64,000 nt of DNA, from contig NZ_CP043046.1 of assembly GCF_008119665.1 (NCBI RefSeq), positions 5,642,001 through 5,706,000 of the forward strand, given 5' to 3'. The DNA is from Pigmentiphaga aceris (GTDB lineage: Bacteria > Pseudomonadota > Gammaproteobacteria > Burkholderiales > Burkholderiaceae_B). The notes beneath the pieces were generated by a model. It saw nothing but the letters and a program-made list of their open reading frames with translations, searched no databases and was not told the origin of the DNA. A program made the position numbers and the translations under genes. Position 1 is the stretch's first letter. Every line of letters starts with the position of its first letter. This document shows positions 34,288-43,651 of the stretch, one piece after another.

Positions 34288-34815
34288 ATGGGCATCGACT
34301 GGCACGAGATCTTCGTCTTCAACATTTCGCCATTCGAAATGATGGTGCGCGGCACCATCACCTACTGGTTCATTTTCATTCTGCTGCGGCTGGCGGGCCG
34401 ACGCGATGCCGGCTCGCTGGGCGTCGCCGACCTGCTGGTGCTGGTGTTGATCGGCGATGCCGCCGGCAACGCGATGGCTGGGCAGTCGGCATCGGTCATG
34501 GACGGCATGATGGTGGTTGCCACGCTGATCTTCTGGAGTGTGGCGGTCGACCGCCTCGGTTACTTCTTCCCATTCATGCGAAACCTGCTGGAACCCAGCA
34601 AGGTTTGTCTGGTGAAAGACGGCGTGTTACAGCGCAAAGGCATGCGTCGCGAGTACATTACGGTCGAGGAACTGATGGAGTCGATCCGCCTGGCCGGACT
34701 GGAACGCGTTGACCAGGTGAAACGGGCCTACATGGAATCCAACGGCGAGATCAGCATAATTAGTCAATCAAATGACTTAATTCAAAGGAACGACTTGCGA
34801 TCGAAGCCGGAATGA
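34288..34815 (+). CDS. DUF421 (YetF-like) membrane protein
   Basis: 175 residues. Three N-terminal helices (YWFIFILLRLAGRRDAGSLG is the conserved family motif), then the cytosolic DUF421 domain with LVKDGVLQRKGMRREYITVEEL and the terminal NGEISII. Family function is unclear, with links to spore or stress envelope processes in Bacillus. The last codons and the following bases are AT-rich compared with neighbours. Confidence 0.88.
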   Translation: MGIDWHEIFVFNISPFEMMVRGTITYWFIFILLRLAGRRDAGSLGVADLLVLVLIGDAAGNAMAGQSASVMDGMMVVATLIFWSVAVDRLGYFFPFMRNLLEPSKVCLVKDGVLQRKGMRREYITVEELMESIRLAGLERVDQVKRAYMESNGEISIISQSNDLIQRNDLRSKPE

Positions 34816-35010
34816 AGGACATTCTCAATTAACGAATCAAAATTCCGGCCCTAGGTCACTACAAGCCGCGAACCGGGCGATTCCGCCCACTGAAGAAAAC
34901 CGAACGTATCCCTCCCATGCCAGTCATCTGTTACCCCAATGTGGTACCTGTGCCCGGTTGCTTTGCGGCCCTCGCCGATTTCGTGAGTACGCTCACCAGG
35001 ATGCAAACGC

Positions 35011-35949
35011 ATGCCCGTCGCACATGAATATTTGCTGCGTCTGTCCACGCAGCTCAATGAAGGTATCGTCCACCCCCAGCGCTGGAACGAAGCGCTTGGC
35101 AGTGTCGCTGAACTGATGGATGCCGAAAGCGCGGTAGTCACCGAAGACTCGCCTCACGGTGCCGGTGCCAACGATCTGTGCCTGCCTATCGAGACCGACG
35201 ACGGCGACGTGATGTACCTGTCGCTGCATCGCAGTCCCGATAGCTTCGCCTTCCAGCCGGCAGACGTGGCGCGCGCCCAGGGCCTGCTGCCCTACTTCCG
35301 CACCGCGCTGCGACTGCGGCACCATGTGCGCTCGCTCCAGGCCCGTCATCACCAGGCTGCATGCATGCTCGACAGCTTCGACATGCCAGCACTGCTGCTC
35401 GATCCGAACGGCCAGGTGCTGCTCAGCAACGTGGCAGGACAGGCGTGGGTGCACAGCTCGTCGTCCATCGTTGGTTCGCGTCGTGTGCAAGACGCTGACG
35501 GCATTCGTTTCCGTCAGTGCCTGCGTGCGGCCTGCGGTCAGGGCATGGCGCCGCAAGGCGCAGCCATGCAATTGCGCGCCACGGAAAACCGGCCTGCGCA
35601 ATACCTGGTGCTGAGCCCGGTGCAAACCGAGACCGGCACCTTGGCCGATGCCGCTGGCGTCGCGTCTGCCACCCCAATGGCCATGCTGGTTGTGCGCAGC
35701 ACCGCGTCTTACGACAATCGTGCGGGTCGCCTGTTTGCGGAACTGTTCGATCTGACGCCTGCCGAAACCCGGCTGCTGCGCCGCCTGGTCGGTGGTGATT
35801 CGCTGGCCGATGCCGCGCGTCACCTGAACGTGCAGATGCCCACGGTGCGCACGCACCTGCAAGCCATCTTCCGCAAGACCGACACCTCGCGCCAGAGCGA
35901 GTTGCTGTCTCTGGCCGCCACCCTGGTGGACACGCCCTACGCAGAGTGA
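35011..35949 (+). CDS. LuxR-type HTH transcriptional regulator
   Basis: 312 residues. The N-terminal ~100 residues resemble a GAF-like sensory fold, and a PAS-like stretch follows (CMLDSFDMPALLLDPNGQVL). The C-terminal LuxR HTH (about 246-305) reads FDLTPAETRLLRRLVGGDSL then MPTVRTHLQAIFRKTDTSRQ. The ligand is unknown. Its stop overlaps the GTG start of the acyltransferase gene by 4 bases, suggesting cotranscription. Confidence 0.87.
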   Translation: MPVAHEYLLRLSTQLNEGIVHPQRWNEALGSVAELMDAESAVVTEDSPHGAGANDLCLPIETDDGDVMYLSLHRSPDSFAFQPADVARAQGLLPYFRTALRLRHHVRSLQARHHQAACMLDSFDMPALLLDPNGQVLLSNVAGQAWVHSSSSIVGSRRVQDADGIRFRQCLRAACGQGMAPQGAAMQLRATENRPAQYLVLSPVQTETGTLADAAGVASATPMAMLVVRSTASYDNRAGRLFAELFDLTPAETRLLRRLVGGDSLADAARHLNVQMPTVRTHLQAIFRKTDTSRQSELLSLAATLVDTPYAE

Positions 35950-37184
35950 GTCTGTCGCCTGCCTCGACGCCAGCCGCCACGCGGCTGGCATTTCTCGAAG
36001 GCATGCGCGGCCTGGCCGCAATGCAGGTATTGCTGCTGCACTACTGTGCAATGGTCTTGCCCTACGCTGCGCGCGTCGACGATGTGCGTCATGTCGATGC
36101 GGAAAACTGGATCGCCGCCACACCCTTGTTCTTCCTGATCAATGGCCATGTGGCGGTACAGCTGTTTTTCCTGATCAGCGGCACCGTGCTGGCTGCGTCG
36201 TTTCTGCGCAGCGACGCCCCGGTTCCGGCGCAAATTCTCAAACGTTTTCTGCGCCTGCTGCTGCCGGCGCTGGCCGCCATCGGATTTGCGGTGGCCTTGC
36301 TGCATTGGCTACCGATGGACCGCGCCGGGCTGGTCGAACTCGTGAAGTCGGACTGGACGACGCGGTACATGAACACGCCGCTGCAACTTGCAGCCGTTGC
36401 ACGCGACAGCCTGCTTGACAGCATCTTGCTGGGCTACCAGGACGTGTCGCTGTTCGATGGCATCCTGGCGAAAGAACCGTGGCTGTCTTCAATCGGCAGC
36501 GCAGCCGTGCCCCCGCTGTGGACCTTGCATGTGGAGTTCTGGGGGTCGATGCTGGTTCTGGCATTGGCCACTGCGTACCGTCGCCTGGGCTCGCGTGGAT
36601 TCGGTGTTGTGCTGGCCTTGGTGCTGGTGTTGACCGGCAGCAGTGCCTACACGCTGTTCGTCGTAGGCTTTTTGCTGCACCTGTTCTGGCGGCAACGGCT
36701 GCGCGTGAAAACCGCATCACCCAGCTTGTTGACCGTGCCCCTGATCATGGCCGGTGTCCTGCTTGCCACCATGCCCGCCCTGTCCGTCATGAATGCCCTG
36801 CTGGGGCTGATGGACAAGCTGTCTGTGCTGCGTGCGCAAAGCGCCACGATGCTGCAATCGCAGATCGGTGCGGTCCTCATCTTCATCGGTGTGATCAGCT
36901 CGACGCGGGTGCGGCAATACCTGTCGGTGCCACCGCTTACGTGGCTGGGGCAGCTGTCCTTCAGCATCTACCTGCTGCATTTTGCGGTCATGGCCTTGAT
37001 CGGCTCGCGTATCTTGCTTGCGCTTGCTGACCAAGGCATTGGGTATCTCTGGGCAGGGTCGATCTCGCTGTTTGCAGGTACCGTCATCACCTTCCTGCTG
37101 GCGCTGGGATTCGAACGGTTCATCGACCGACCGGCGATTGCGCTGGCGGCGCGGTTCAGCACACCCACTGCCAAGGTTCCGTAA
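35946..37184 (+). CDS. Acyltransferase 3 family membrane protein
   Basis: 412 residues from GTG 35946, overlapping the LuxR gene. About ten helices. The family motif LEGMRGLAAMQVLLLHY includes Arg21 and catalytic His32, and LWTLHVEFWGSMLVLAL is the second conserved patch. Such proteins O-acetylate or succinylate surface glycans or macrolides in the inner membrane. Because an O-antigen-type locus lies about 25 kb away, modification of that polymer is possible but unproven. Confidence 0.88.
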   Translation: MSLSPASTPAATRLAFLEGMRGLAAMQVLLLHYCAMVLPYAARVDDVRHVDAENWIAATPLFFLINGHVAVQLFFLISGTVLAASFLRSDAPVPAQILKRFLRLLLPALAAIGFAVALLHWLPMDRAGLVELVKSDWTTRYMNTPLQLAAVARDSLLDSILLGYQDVSLFDGILAKEPWLSSIGSAAVPPLWTLHVEFWGSMLVLALATAYRRLGSRGFGVVLALVLVLTGSSAYTLFVVGFLLHLFWRQRLRVKTASPSLLTVPLIMAGVLLATMPALSVMNALLGLMDKLSVLRAQSATMLQSQIGAVLIFIGVISSTRVRQYLSVPPLTWLGQLSFSIYLLHFAVMALIGSRILLALADQGIGYLWAGSISLFAGTVITFLLALGFERFIDRPAIALAARFSTPTAKVP

Positions 37185-37347
37185 CCGAGCGCTACCCCCT
37201 ACTCGATCACTGCGGACGCTGAGCTATCATCGGCAGTGCCTGCGTCCGTTACGACTCAGACGCATGGCCGGCGTTTCCACTGAACGGATACGACACTTCC
37301 AGGGCAATGGCGATTGGCGCGTTTTTGCGCGCCACAAGGAATCCGCA

Positions 37348-40300
37348 GTGAACCAGTCTGATGAAGCCTCCGTGCCCGACAATACCCCGGGCCTGTACAA
37401 GAGCAAGCTTAAATTCCCCGTGGTTGGCATCGGGGCGTCGGCGGGCGGCCTGACGGCGCTGCGCAGCTTCTTCGAACACATGCCGGCCGACTGTGGCATG
37501 GCCTTTGTCGTCATCATGCATTTGTCGCCCAAGCATGAAAGCAGCGTAGACCGAATCCTGCAGCAGGTGACCGCGATGCCGGTCATGCAGGTGATCGAGC
37601 CAGTCCCCGTCGAGAAGAACCACATCTACGTCATCCCGCCCGCCCTGGACCTGACCATGAATGACGGGTATCTGCGGCTGAAGACACCCACGCGTGAACG
37701 TGGGGCCCATGTGGCCATCGACCTATTCATGCGCACCCTGGCCGATGTGCACGGGACCCATGCCGCTGCCGTGATTCTGTCCGGTACCGGTGCCGATGGT
37801 TCAGTGGGCTTGTCTCGCATCAAGGAGCAAGGGGGGGTCACCTTTGCGCAGCAACCGGAAGATGCCGAACACGAGGGCATGCCGCGCAGTGCCATTACTA
37901 CCGGCATGGTCGACATCGTGCTGCCCGTGGCCGACCTGCCCGCAAAGCTGGTCGAAATATGGAGCAATGCGACCGCCAGGCGTCGTCTGGCGCAGCCGAC
38001 CGACAGCGTGACGACCACTGCCCAGCAGGCACCCGATGCGAAGGCCGCCGAAGTGGCCTTGCGCGACATTCTGTCTGTGCTGCATGCACGCACCGGCCAC
38101 GATTTCAGGCATTACAAACGCGCAACCGTGCTGCGTCGGATCGAACGGCGCATGCAGGTCAACGCCTTGCCCGACATGGTGTCGTATCGCCATTATCTGC
38201 ACGACCATGTCGAGGAAACGCCCGCGTTGCTGAGCGATATGCTGATCGGCGTGACCAATTTCTTCCGCGACCGTGAAGCGTATGAGTCGCTGGAGCGCGA
38301 GGTCATCTCGCAGCTGTTCCAGCGTGCCCGCCCGGAAGACGAGGTGGAGGTAAGGGTATGGTCAGTGGGGTGTTCCACCGGCGAGGAAGCCTACTCGACC
38401 GCCATGTTGTTATGCGAGCAGGCCGAACAAGATCCTGCGCCGGTGAAGATCCAGGTGTTTGCCACCGACATCGACGAACACGCGCTGGCGGTGGGTCGTT
38501 CCGGCAGCTACCCGGAAGCTATTGTTGCCGACGTGCCTGCGGCTCGCCTGCGTGAGTTCTTCACCAAGGAACCGAACCATTTCCGCATCAAGAAAGAAGT
38601 GCGCGAGAAGGTGCTGTTCGCGTTGCACAACGTCATGCGCGACCCGCCGTTTTCGCGCCTGAACCTGATCACTTGCCGCAATCTGCTGATCTATCTGGAC
38701 CGTGAAGTGCAGGCAGAAGTGCTGCGCATGTTCCATTTCGCGCTGAACCCGGGTGGTTTCCTCTTCCTGGGCAGTTCCGAGTCGGCGGATATCTGCAGCA
38801 ATCTTTTCAGCGTCGTCGACAAAAAAAATCGCATTTACCGCGCGCGTGAAGTGCCAGGGTCGGTGCGACAAGCCCCCATGCTTGCATCGGCGAGCTTCCG
38901 AGGACACTTGGCACAGCCTACACACAGCCACACACGACGCCACAAGAAAGTGTCGTTTGCCGACGTGCACCAGCGCGTGCTTGAACAATATGCGCCGCCC
39001 AGCGTAATCGTCGATCACGATTCGAACATCGTGCACATGTCCGATCGCGCTGGCCGCTTCCTGCGTTATGTGGGCGGCGAACCGTCGCACAATCTGCCTT
39101 CTCTGGTGTATCCCGAGCTTCGTCTGGAACTGCGTACTGCACTTTTCCAGGGCATTCATTCGGGCAAGAGCGTCGAGGCCAGGCGTGTGCAGATCAAGCG
39201 CGACGACCGGTTGTTCTACGTGACCATGGTCGTGCGCCCTTTCCGCGACGCGGAAGCCGAATCCGACTTCATGCTCGTGTTGTTCGACGAGGTCGAAGAT
39301 GTCATGAGCGGCGACAACAAACAGCCAGGAGACACGGGCCGCGACAGCGTGTTGTCGCAGCTGGAAGCCGAGTTGCAGCGCACCAAGGAACAACTGCAGC
39401 TGACCATCGAGCAGTCGGAAACCTCGACCGAAGAGCTGAAGGCGTCGAACGAGGAACTGCAGGCCATCAACGAAGAATTGCGATCGGCCACCGAGGAGCT
39501 TGAAACCAGCAAGGAAGAACTGCAGTCGATCAACGAAGAGCTGATCACGGTCAACTTTGAACTGAAGGTGAAGGTCGAGGAAACCAGCAAGATCAACGAC
39601 GACTTGCAGAACCTGATCACGTCCACCGACATTGCCACGGTGTTCGTCGATCGAGCCATGCGCATCAAATGGTTCACGCCGCGCGCGGCCGACATTTTCA
39701 GCATCATTGCCAACGATGCCGGCCGTTCGTTGCTGGACATCACGCATCGCCTGAACTACAGCGATCTGGCTGACGATGCCTCGCAGGCATTCGAGTCTTT
39801 GCGCACCATGGAACGCGAGGTGGCGGGCAACGACGGACGCTGGTACATGGCGCGCATTCTGCCGTACCGCACCGCCGAAGATCGCATCGAAGGGGCTGTG
39901 CTGACGTTCATCGATGTGACGGCACGTCGTAGCGCTGAGCAGCGCCTGCGCACGGGCGAAGCACACCTGCGCTTGCTGGCGCGCAGCACCAAGGATTACG
40001 CGATCATCACGCTCGACCAGGAAGGCCTCATCACATCCTGGAACAGCGGTGCCGAAATCATCTTCGGCTTCAGTGAACGTGAAGCGATCGGACAACCCTC
40101 GGCACTGATCTTCACAGAAGCCGACATCGCAGCCGGTGAGCCCGAAAAGGAACTGAGCCTGGCCCGCGAAGCCGGTTATGCCGCCGATGTGCGCTGGCAT
40201 CGCCGCAAGGACGGCCGCCTGATCTATTGCAGTGGCGGCGTGAACCCGATTCAAGATACTGACTTGCGTGGTTACGCGAAAATTGCGCGCGACATCACGC

Positions 40301-41469
40301 GTGAAAAACTCGACGAAGCCGAGCAGCAGCATCAACTTGAACTCAGCCAGGCAACCAGCCAGCAAAAGGACGAGTTCTTTGCGGTGATGTCGCACGAACT
40401 CAAGCATCCGCTTAACCTGATCCAGCTCAATGCCGATCTGCTGGTACGCCTGCCCGCCGTGCAACGCGTGCCGGTTGCACGCAAGGCCACCGAGGCCATT
40501 CAACACTCAGTGCGCAGCCAGGCACGCATCATCGACGACTTGCTCGACCTGTCACGGGTACGTACTGGCAAGCTGGCACTGACGCGCAACAGCATCGATC
40601 TGCGCGCCACCATCAAGAGCATTCTCGACGTGGTGATGCCGGTTGCATTGGGCAAGGGGGTTGAGCTGCGCGGACCGACGGATCAGTCAGATGCCATCTA
40701 CATCGACGCCGACACCATTCGTGTCGAGCAGATCGTTTGGAATCTGCTGAACAATGCCATCAAATTCACGCCTGCCGAGGGCGTGGTTACCGTCACAGTC
40801 ACCGCCGAGGGAGACATGGCACGACTGGACGTGGTCGATACCGGCGAGGGCATCGAACCCAGCTTCCTGGATCGGGTCTTCGAGATGTTCAGCCAAGCCG
40901 AGGCACGTCATGCATCGATGGGTACCCATGGCCTGGGTATTGGACTGGCACTGGTAAAACATCTGGTCGATGCACACAGCGGCCGTATCGAGGCAAGCTC
41001 CGACGGCCCCGGCCGCGGCTCGCGCTTCAGCGTGTGGCTGCCGCTTGCGTCTTCAGAACCCGACGCGCAGGCGGGCGTACCGAACAGCGGCGGTCAGCTG
41101 GAAGGCTTGCGCATCCTGCTGGTGGACGATTCCCAGGACATTCTGGATGCGACCCAGTTCCTGCTGGAAACTGAAGGCGCGTTGGTGACGACAGCGGCAA
41201 GCGGTGAAGCCGGGCTGGAACAGGCAACCCGCGAAACGTATGACCTGATCCTGTCGGACATCGGCATGAGTGGCATGAGCGGTCATCAGATGCTGCAGGA
41301 ATTGCGCAGGCGCGATCCGCGCTTCAAGACACCTGCCATTGCCTTGACCGGTTATGGCAGCAAATCCGATATCGATCAGGCGCTGGAAGCGGGGTTCACC
41401 CTGCATCTGAGCAAACCGATTGCGTTCGATACCTTGATCGACGCTGCCAGGCAGGCAATCAGGCGCTGA
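37348..41469 (+). CDS. Hybrid CheB-CheR-PAS-histidine kinase-receiver sensor
   Basis: 1373 residues. GTG 37348 chosen for AAGGA upstream; ATG 37264 is alternative. Order: CheB methylesterase (GIGASAGG, Ser31; LSGTGADGSVG), CheR methyltransferase (RRIERRMQVNALPDM; WSVGCSTGEEAYS; ITCRNLLIYLD), a long coiled coil (KASNEELQAINEELRSATEE), two PAS domains, HisKA with His1016 in MSHELKHPLNLI, HATPase (NLLNNAIKF; GLGIGLALVK), and a receiver with Asp1304 in LILSDIGMSG. No membrane segment, so soluble. Standalone, with no chemotaxis genes nearby; the output is unknown. Confidence 0.92.
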   Translation: MNQSDEASVPDNTPGLYKSKLKFPVVGIGASAGGLTALRSFFEHMPADCGMAFVVIMHLSPKHESSVDRILQQVTAMPVMQVIEPVPVEKNHIYVIPPALDLTMNDGYLRLKTPTRERGAHVAIDLFMRTLADVHGTHAAAVILSGTGADGSVGLSRIKEQGGVTFAQQPEDAEHEGMPRSAITTGMVDIVLPVADLPAKLVEIWSNATARRRLAQPTDSVTTTAQQAPDAKAAEVALRDILSVLHARTGHDFRHYKRATVLRRIERRMQVNALPDMVSYRHYLHDHVEETPALLSDMLIGVTNFFRDREAYESLEREVISQLFQRARPEDEVEVRVWSVGCSTGEEAYSTAMLLCEQAEQDPAPVKIQVFATDIDEHALAVGRSGSYPEAIVADVPAARLREFFTKEPNHFRIKKEVREKVLFALHNVMRDPPFSRLNLITCRNLLIYLDREVQAEVLRMFHFALNPGGFLFLGSSESADICSNLFSVVDKKNRIYRAREVPGSVRQAPMLASASFRGHLAQPTHSHTRRHKKVSFADVHQRVLEQYAPPSVIVDHDSNIVHMSDRAGRFLRYVGGEPSHNLPSLVYPELRLELRTALFQGIHSGKSVEARRVQIKRDDRLFYVTMVVRPFRDAEAESDFMLVLFDEVEDVMSGDNKQPGDTGRDSVLSQLEAELQRTKEQLQLTIEQSETSTEELKASNEELQAINEELRSATEELETSKEELQSINEELITVNFELKVKVEETSKINDDLQNLITSTDIATVFVDRAMRIKWFTPRAADIFSIIANDAGRSLLDITHRLNYSDLADDASQAFESLRTMEREVAGNDGRWYMARILPYRTAEDRIEGAVLTFIDVTARRSAEQRLRTGEAHLRLLARSTKDYAIITLDQEGLITSWNSGAEIIFGFSEREAIGQPSALIFTEADIAAGEPEKELSLAREAGYAADVRWHRRKDGRLIYCSGGVNPIQDTDLRGYAKIARDITREKLDEAEQQHQLELSQATSQQKDEFFAVMSHELKHPLNLIQLNADLLVRLPAVQRVPVARKATEAIQHSVRSQARIIDDLLDLSRVRTGKLALTRNSIDLRATIKSILDVVMPVALGKGVELRGPTDQSDAIYIDADTIRVEQIVWNLLNNAIKFTPAEGVVTVTVTAEGDMARLDVVDTGEGIEPSFLDRVFEMFSQAEARHASMGTHGLGIGLALVKHLVDAHSGRIEASSDGPGRGSRFSVWLPLASSEPDAQAGVPNSGGQLEGLRILLVDDSQDILDATQFLLETEGALVTTAASGEAGLEQATRETYDLILSDIGMSGMSGHQMLQELRRRDPRFKTPAIALTGYGSKSDIDQALEAGFTLHLSKPIAFDTLIDAARQAIRR

Positions 41470-41478
41470 AAAACCGAT

Positions 41479-41517
41479 CCCCCGGCGGCGTTCTGCGCGC
41501 CATCTTTTACCGGGGGG
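41479..41517. terminator. Inverted repeat after the hybrid kinase gene
   Basis: CCCCCGG and CCGGGGG arms separated by about 26 bases with some inner pairing (GGCG/CGCC), ten bases after the kinase stop. No T run on the plus strand. Plausible weak terminator between two convergent genes. Confidence 0.35.
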
Positions 41518-41575
41518 AAACTTGTCCGTATCGGTGGCAGGTCACCCCTGTTCACCGGCTCGGACCAGCGTTGCC

Positions 41576-41860
41576 TTAATGTTCACGGCTGGGGTTCTTG
41601 GTGTCAGCCTGCTGAACATCATTGCCTTGTTGCTGCGGCTTTGTTGCGGTCTGGTTCTCGGCATCTGCCGGGATTGCCGCCTGTTGCTGCTGCTGACGAC
41701 GACTGCGGCTCTTGGCACCCGCCAAGGCTGCTTCGCGCGAATCGAACTCGTGCGCATTGCCGGAGCGATGCGCAGCACGTCCGCCTTGTGCCGAGATTTC
41801 ACGCTGTCGTTGAGGATCCATGGACGCGAAACCGCGCCCGGAACGAGTGGTAGTTGCCAT
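41576..41860 (-). CDS. KGG-domain stress protein
   Basis: 94 residues, GGAGAG before ATG 41860. RGFASMDPQRQREISAQGGR followed by HEFDSREAALAGAKSR is the KGG motif pair of YciG/GsiB/con-10-like hydrophilic stress proteins. The C-terminal half is Gln/Ala-rich and disordered. Such proteins are induced in stationary phase or desiccation; a regulator site is not visible here. Confidence 0.85.
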   Translation of the reverse strand: MATTTRSGRGFASMDPQRQREISAQGGRAAHRSGNAHEFDSREAALAGAKSRSRRQQQQQAAIPADAENQTATKPQQQGNDVQQADTKNPSREH

Positions 41861-42032
41861 GTCTGCTCTCCGAGGGTGCCAACCCGGATTGGTTGGCGGT
41901 ACAAGGTACTAATGTGTGCACCCACTATCGATTCTGAGCCTTGTCATCCTTACACAAGGCTAAACGGACGACCAACGGTAGACCTGATTATTGACATACC
42001 GTAACGGACCAGTGTGGGCGCGGTGAGTACGC

Positions 42033-42956
42033 TCATCCGTGGGGTGGCAAAGAACGTGCCGGCTTGCCAGATAGCGAGTGCTCATGCACAGGCGGCTTGG
42101 CAGCCAGTCCGCGCTTGTGTGCACTGGCATGGTAGGTACGTAAAACAATCTCGAACGCGGCAGCGCTTACTGGCTTTCCTTCCAGGAAATCGTCGATTTC
42201 TGCATAGGTGACACCAAATGCAGTCTCATCCGGCAATTGCGGGCGCAAGGTTTCCAGGTCGGCGGTCGGCACTTTGTAGGCCAGCGACATGGGTGCGCCC
42301 AGCGCCTTGGCCATTGCCTGCACGTGTCGTTTGGGCAGGCCGTTCAGCGGCACGACATCGGCTGCGCCATCGCCATGCTTGGTGAAAAAGCCCATCAAGG
42401 CTTCGGCTGCCTGATCGGTGCCGATGACCAGCCCGTCGTAAGCGCCCGCCACTGCGTACTGCGCAATCATGCGCTGACGCGCCTTGATGTTGCCGAGCAC
42501 GAAATCTTCGTGGGCTGCGTCCCTGAAGTTGGTCTGCACCAATGCGGCGCGCATGGCATCCGCAGCGGGCTGAATATCCACCGTCAACACTTCATCGGCG
42601 TCGATGGTCTCCAGGGAAAGCTGCGCATCGGCCTCGTCGGCCTGCTTGCCATAGGGCAGGCGCATGGCAATGAAACGCGCATTGCCGCCCTGGCTGCGCA
42701 CCCGGCGCACGGCCGCCTGCGCCAGCAGGCCCGCCACCAACGAATCCACACCACCACTGATGCCCAGCACATAACACTGTCTGCCCGCCCCCATCAGATA
42801 CTGCGCGAGGAATGCGATGCGTCGTGCAATCTGCTGCTCGGCATCGAAGACGGGATCGACATCCAGCTCACGGGCAATCTGCCGCTGCACGGCAAGCGGA
42901 TCCGACGATGCAGGCGGAACCGGAATACGGGCGGGATCAATCAGCGGATTGTTCAT
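42033..42956 (-). CDS. nadE: NH3-dependent NAD+ synthetase
   Basis: 307 residues from ATG 42956. ATP-pyrophosphatase P-loop SGGVDS at 67-72 (YVLGISGGVDSLVAGLLAQA), NFRDAAHEDFVLGNIKARQR, and VIGTDQAAEALMGFFTKHGD with KVPTADLETLRPQLPDE are all NadE motifs. No glutaminase domain, so it uses free ammonia. Converts nicotinate adenine dinucleotide to NAD+. The start lies inside the end of the upstream pncC-like gene (20-base overlap), so the two are coupled. Confidence 0.93.
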   Translation of the reverse strand: MNNPLIDPARIPVPPASSDPLAVQRQIARELDVDPVFDAEQQIARRIAFLAQYLMGAGRQCYVLGISGGVDSLVAGLLAQAAVRRVRSQGGNARFIAMRLPYGKQADEADAQLSLETIDADEVLTVDIQPAADAMRAALVQTNFRDAAHEDFVLGNIKARQRMIAQYAVAGAYDGLVIGTDQAAEALMGFFTKHGDGAADVVPLNGLPKRHVQAMAKALGAPMSLAYKVPTADLETLRPQLPDETAFGVTYAEIDDFLEGKPVSAAAFEIVLRTYHASAHKRGLAAKPPVHEHSLSGKPARSLPPHG

Positions 42957-43458
42957 TCGGGCATGCCTCTTCTGAAAATTTGCGGTGATAGTGGGGAATG
43001 CGTGCCAACGCATAACGCGCGGCGGCATCACGAATGGTGTTTCTGTCCCCACTGAAACGTCTGGTCTCGGCAAATACGGTGGGGGCTACACCCTCGCCTG
43101 CCTGGAACGCCCAGGCGAAGCACTGGGTGCCGGCCGGAATATCGTCGTCCGTACAATCGGCCACGCCCGTATTCGATACGGCCAAGTTGGCTTCGCAACG
43201 TGTCAGGGCACCGAGCGCCATTTCCGTGGCAACCGGTTCGCTGGTCAGATTGAAATTCGCCAAGGTCTCTGGGCTTACGCCAAGCATGTGTTGCTTGGCC
43301 TGCGGTGAATACACGACAAACGCGCATGCCAATACGCTGCCCGCCCCCGGCATATCGACCAGCAGCGAGGAAATCAGGCCGCCGGTACACGACTCGGCGG
43401 TCGTCAGCACCAGTTCCCTGGCTTTCATGAATTCGACGACGGCTTCGATCTTGTCCAT
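42937..43458 (-). CDS. pncC: CinA C-terminal domain protein, nicotinamide-nucleotide amidohydrolase
   Basis: 173 residues from ATG 43458. The stand-alone CinA/PncC amidase domain has LTTAESCTGGLISSLLVDMP with the catalytic Ser-Cys-Thr-Gly-Gly segment, VVYSPQAKQHMLGV, and VSNTGVAD in place of the usual SGIAGP loop. It deamidates NMN to nicotinate mononucleotide. With the overlapping nadE this makes a short NMN-to-NAD recycling pair. The altered VSNTG loop is less canonical, so activity is likely but not certain. Confidence 0.85.
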   Translation of the reverse strand: MDKIEAVVEFMKARELVLTTAESCTGGLISSLLVDMPGAGSVLACAFVVYSPQAKQHMLGVSPETLANFNLTSEPVATEMALGALTRCEANLAVSNTGVADCTDDDIPAGTQCFAWAFQAGEGVAPTVFAETRRFSGDRNTIRDAAARYALARIPHYHRKFSEEACPNEQSAD

Positions 43459-43651
43459 GGTGAGCTCGGCGTTGGGACGACGCCACAATGTCAGCAAAGC
43501 ATGCGCCTGGGAAGTGCACCATCGCATAACCAGAATGGGTCTTGCGACATGTCTGCGCACGAAATGTCTGCGAAATATCTTGCCTACGGTTGACTTGTGT
43601 CGATACCGTTCGTCCACCACCTTGCGCCGCCCTGCCCCCGTTCCAGCCTAC

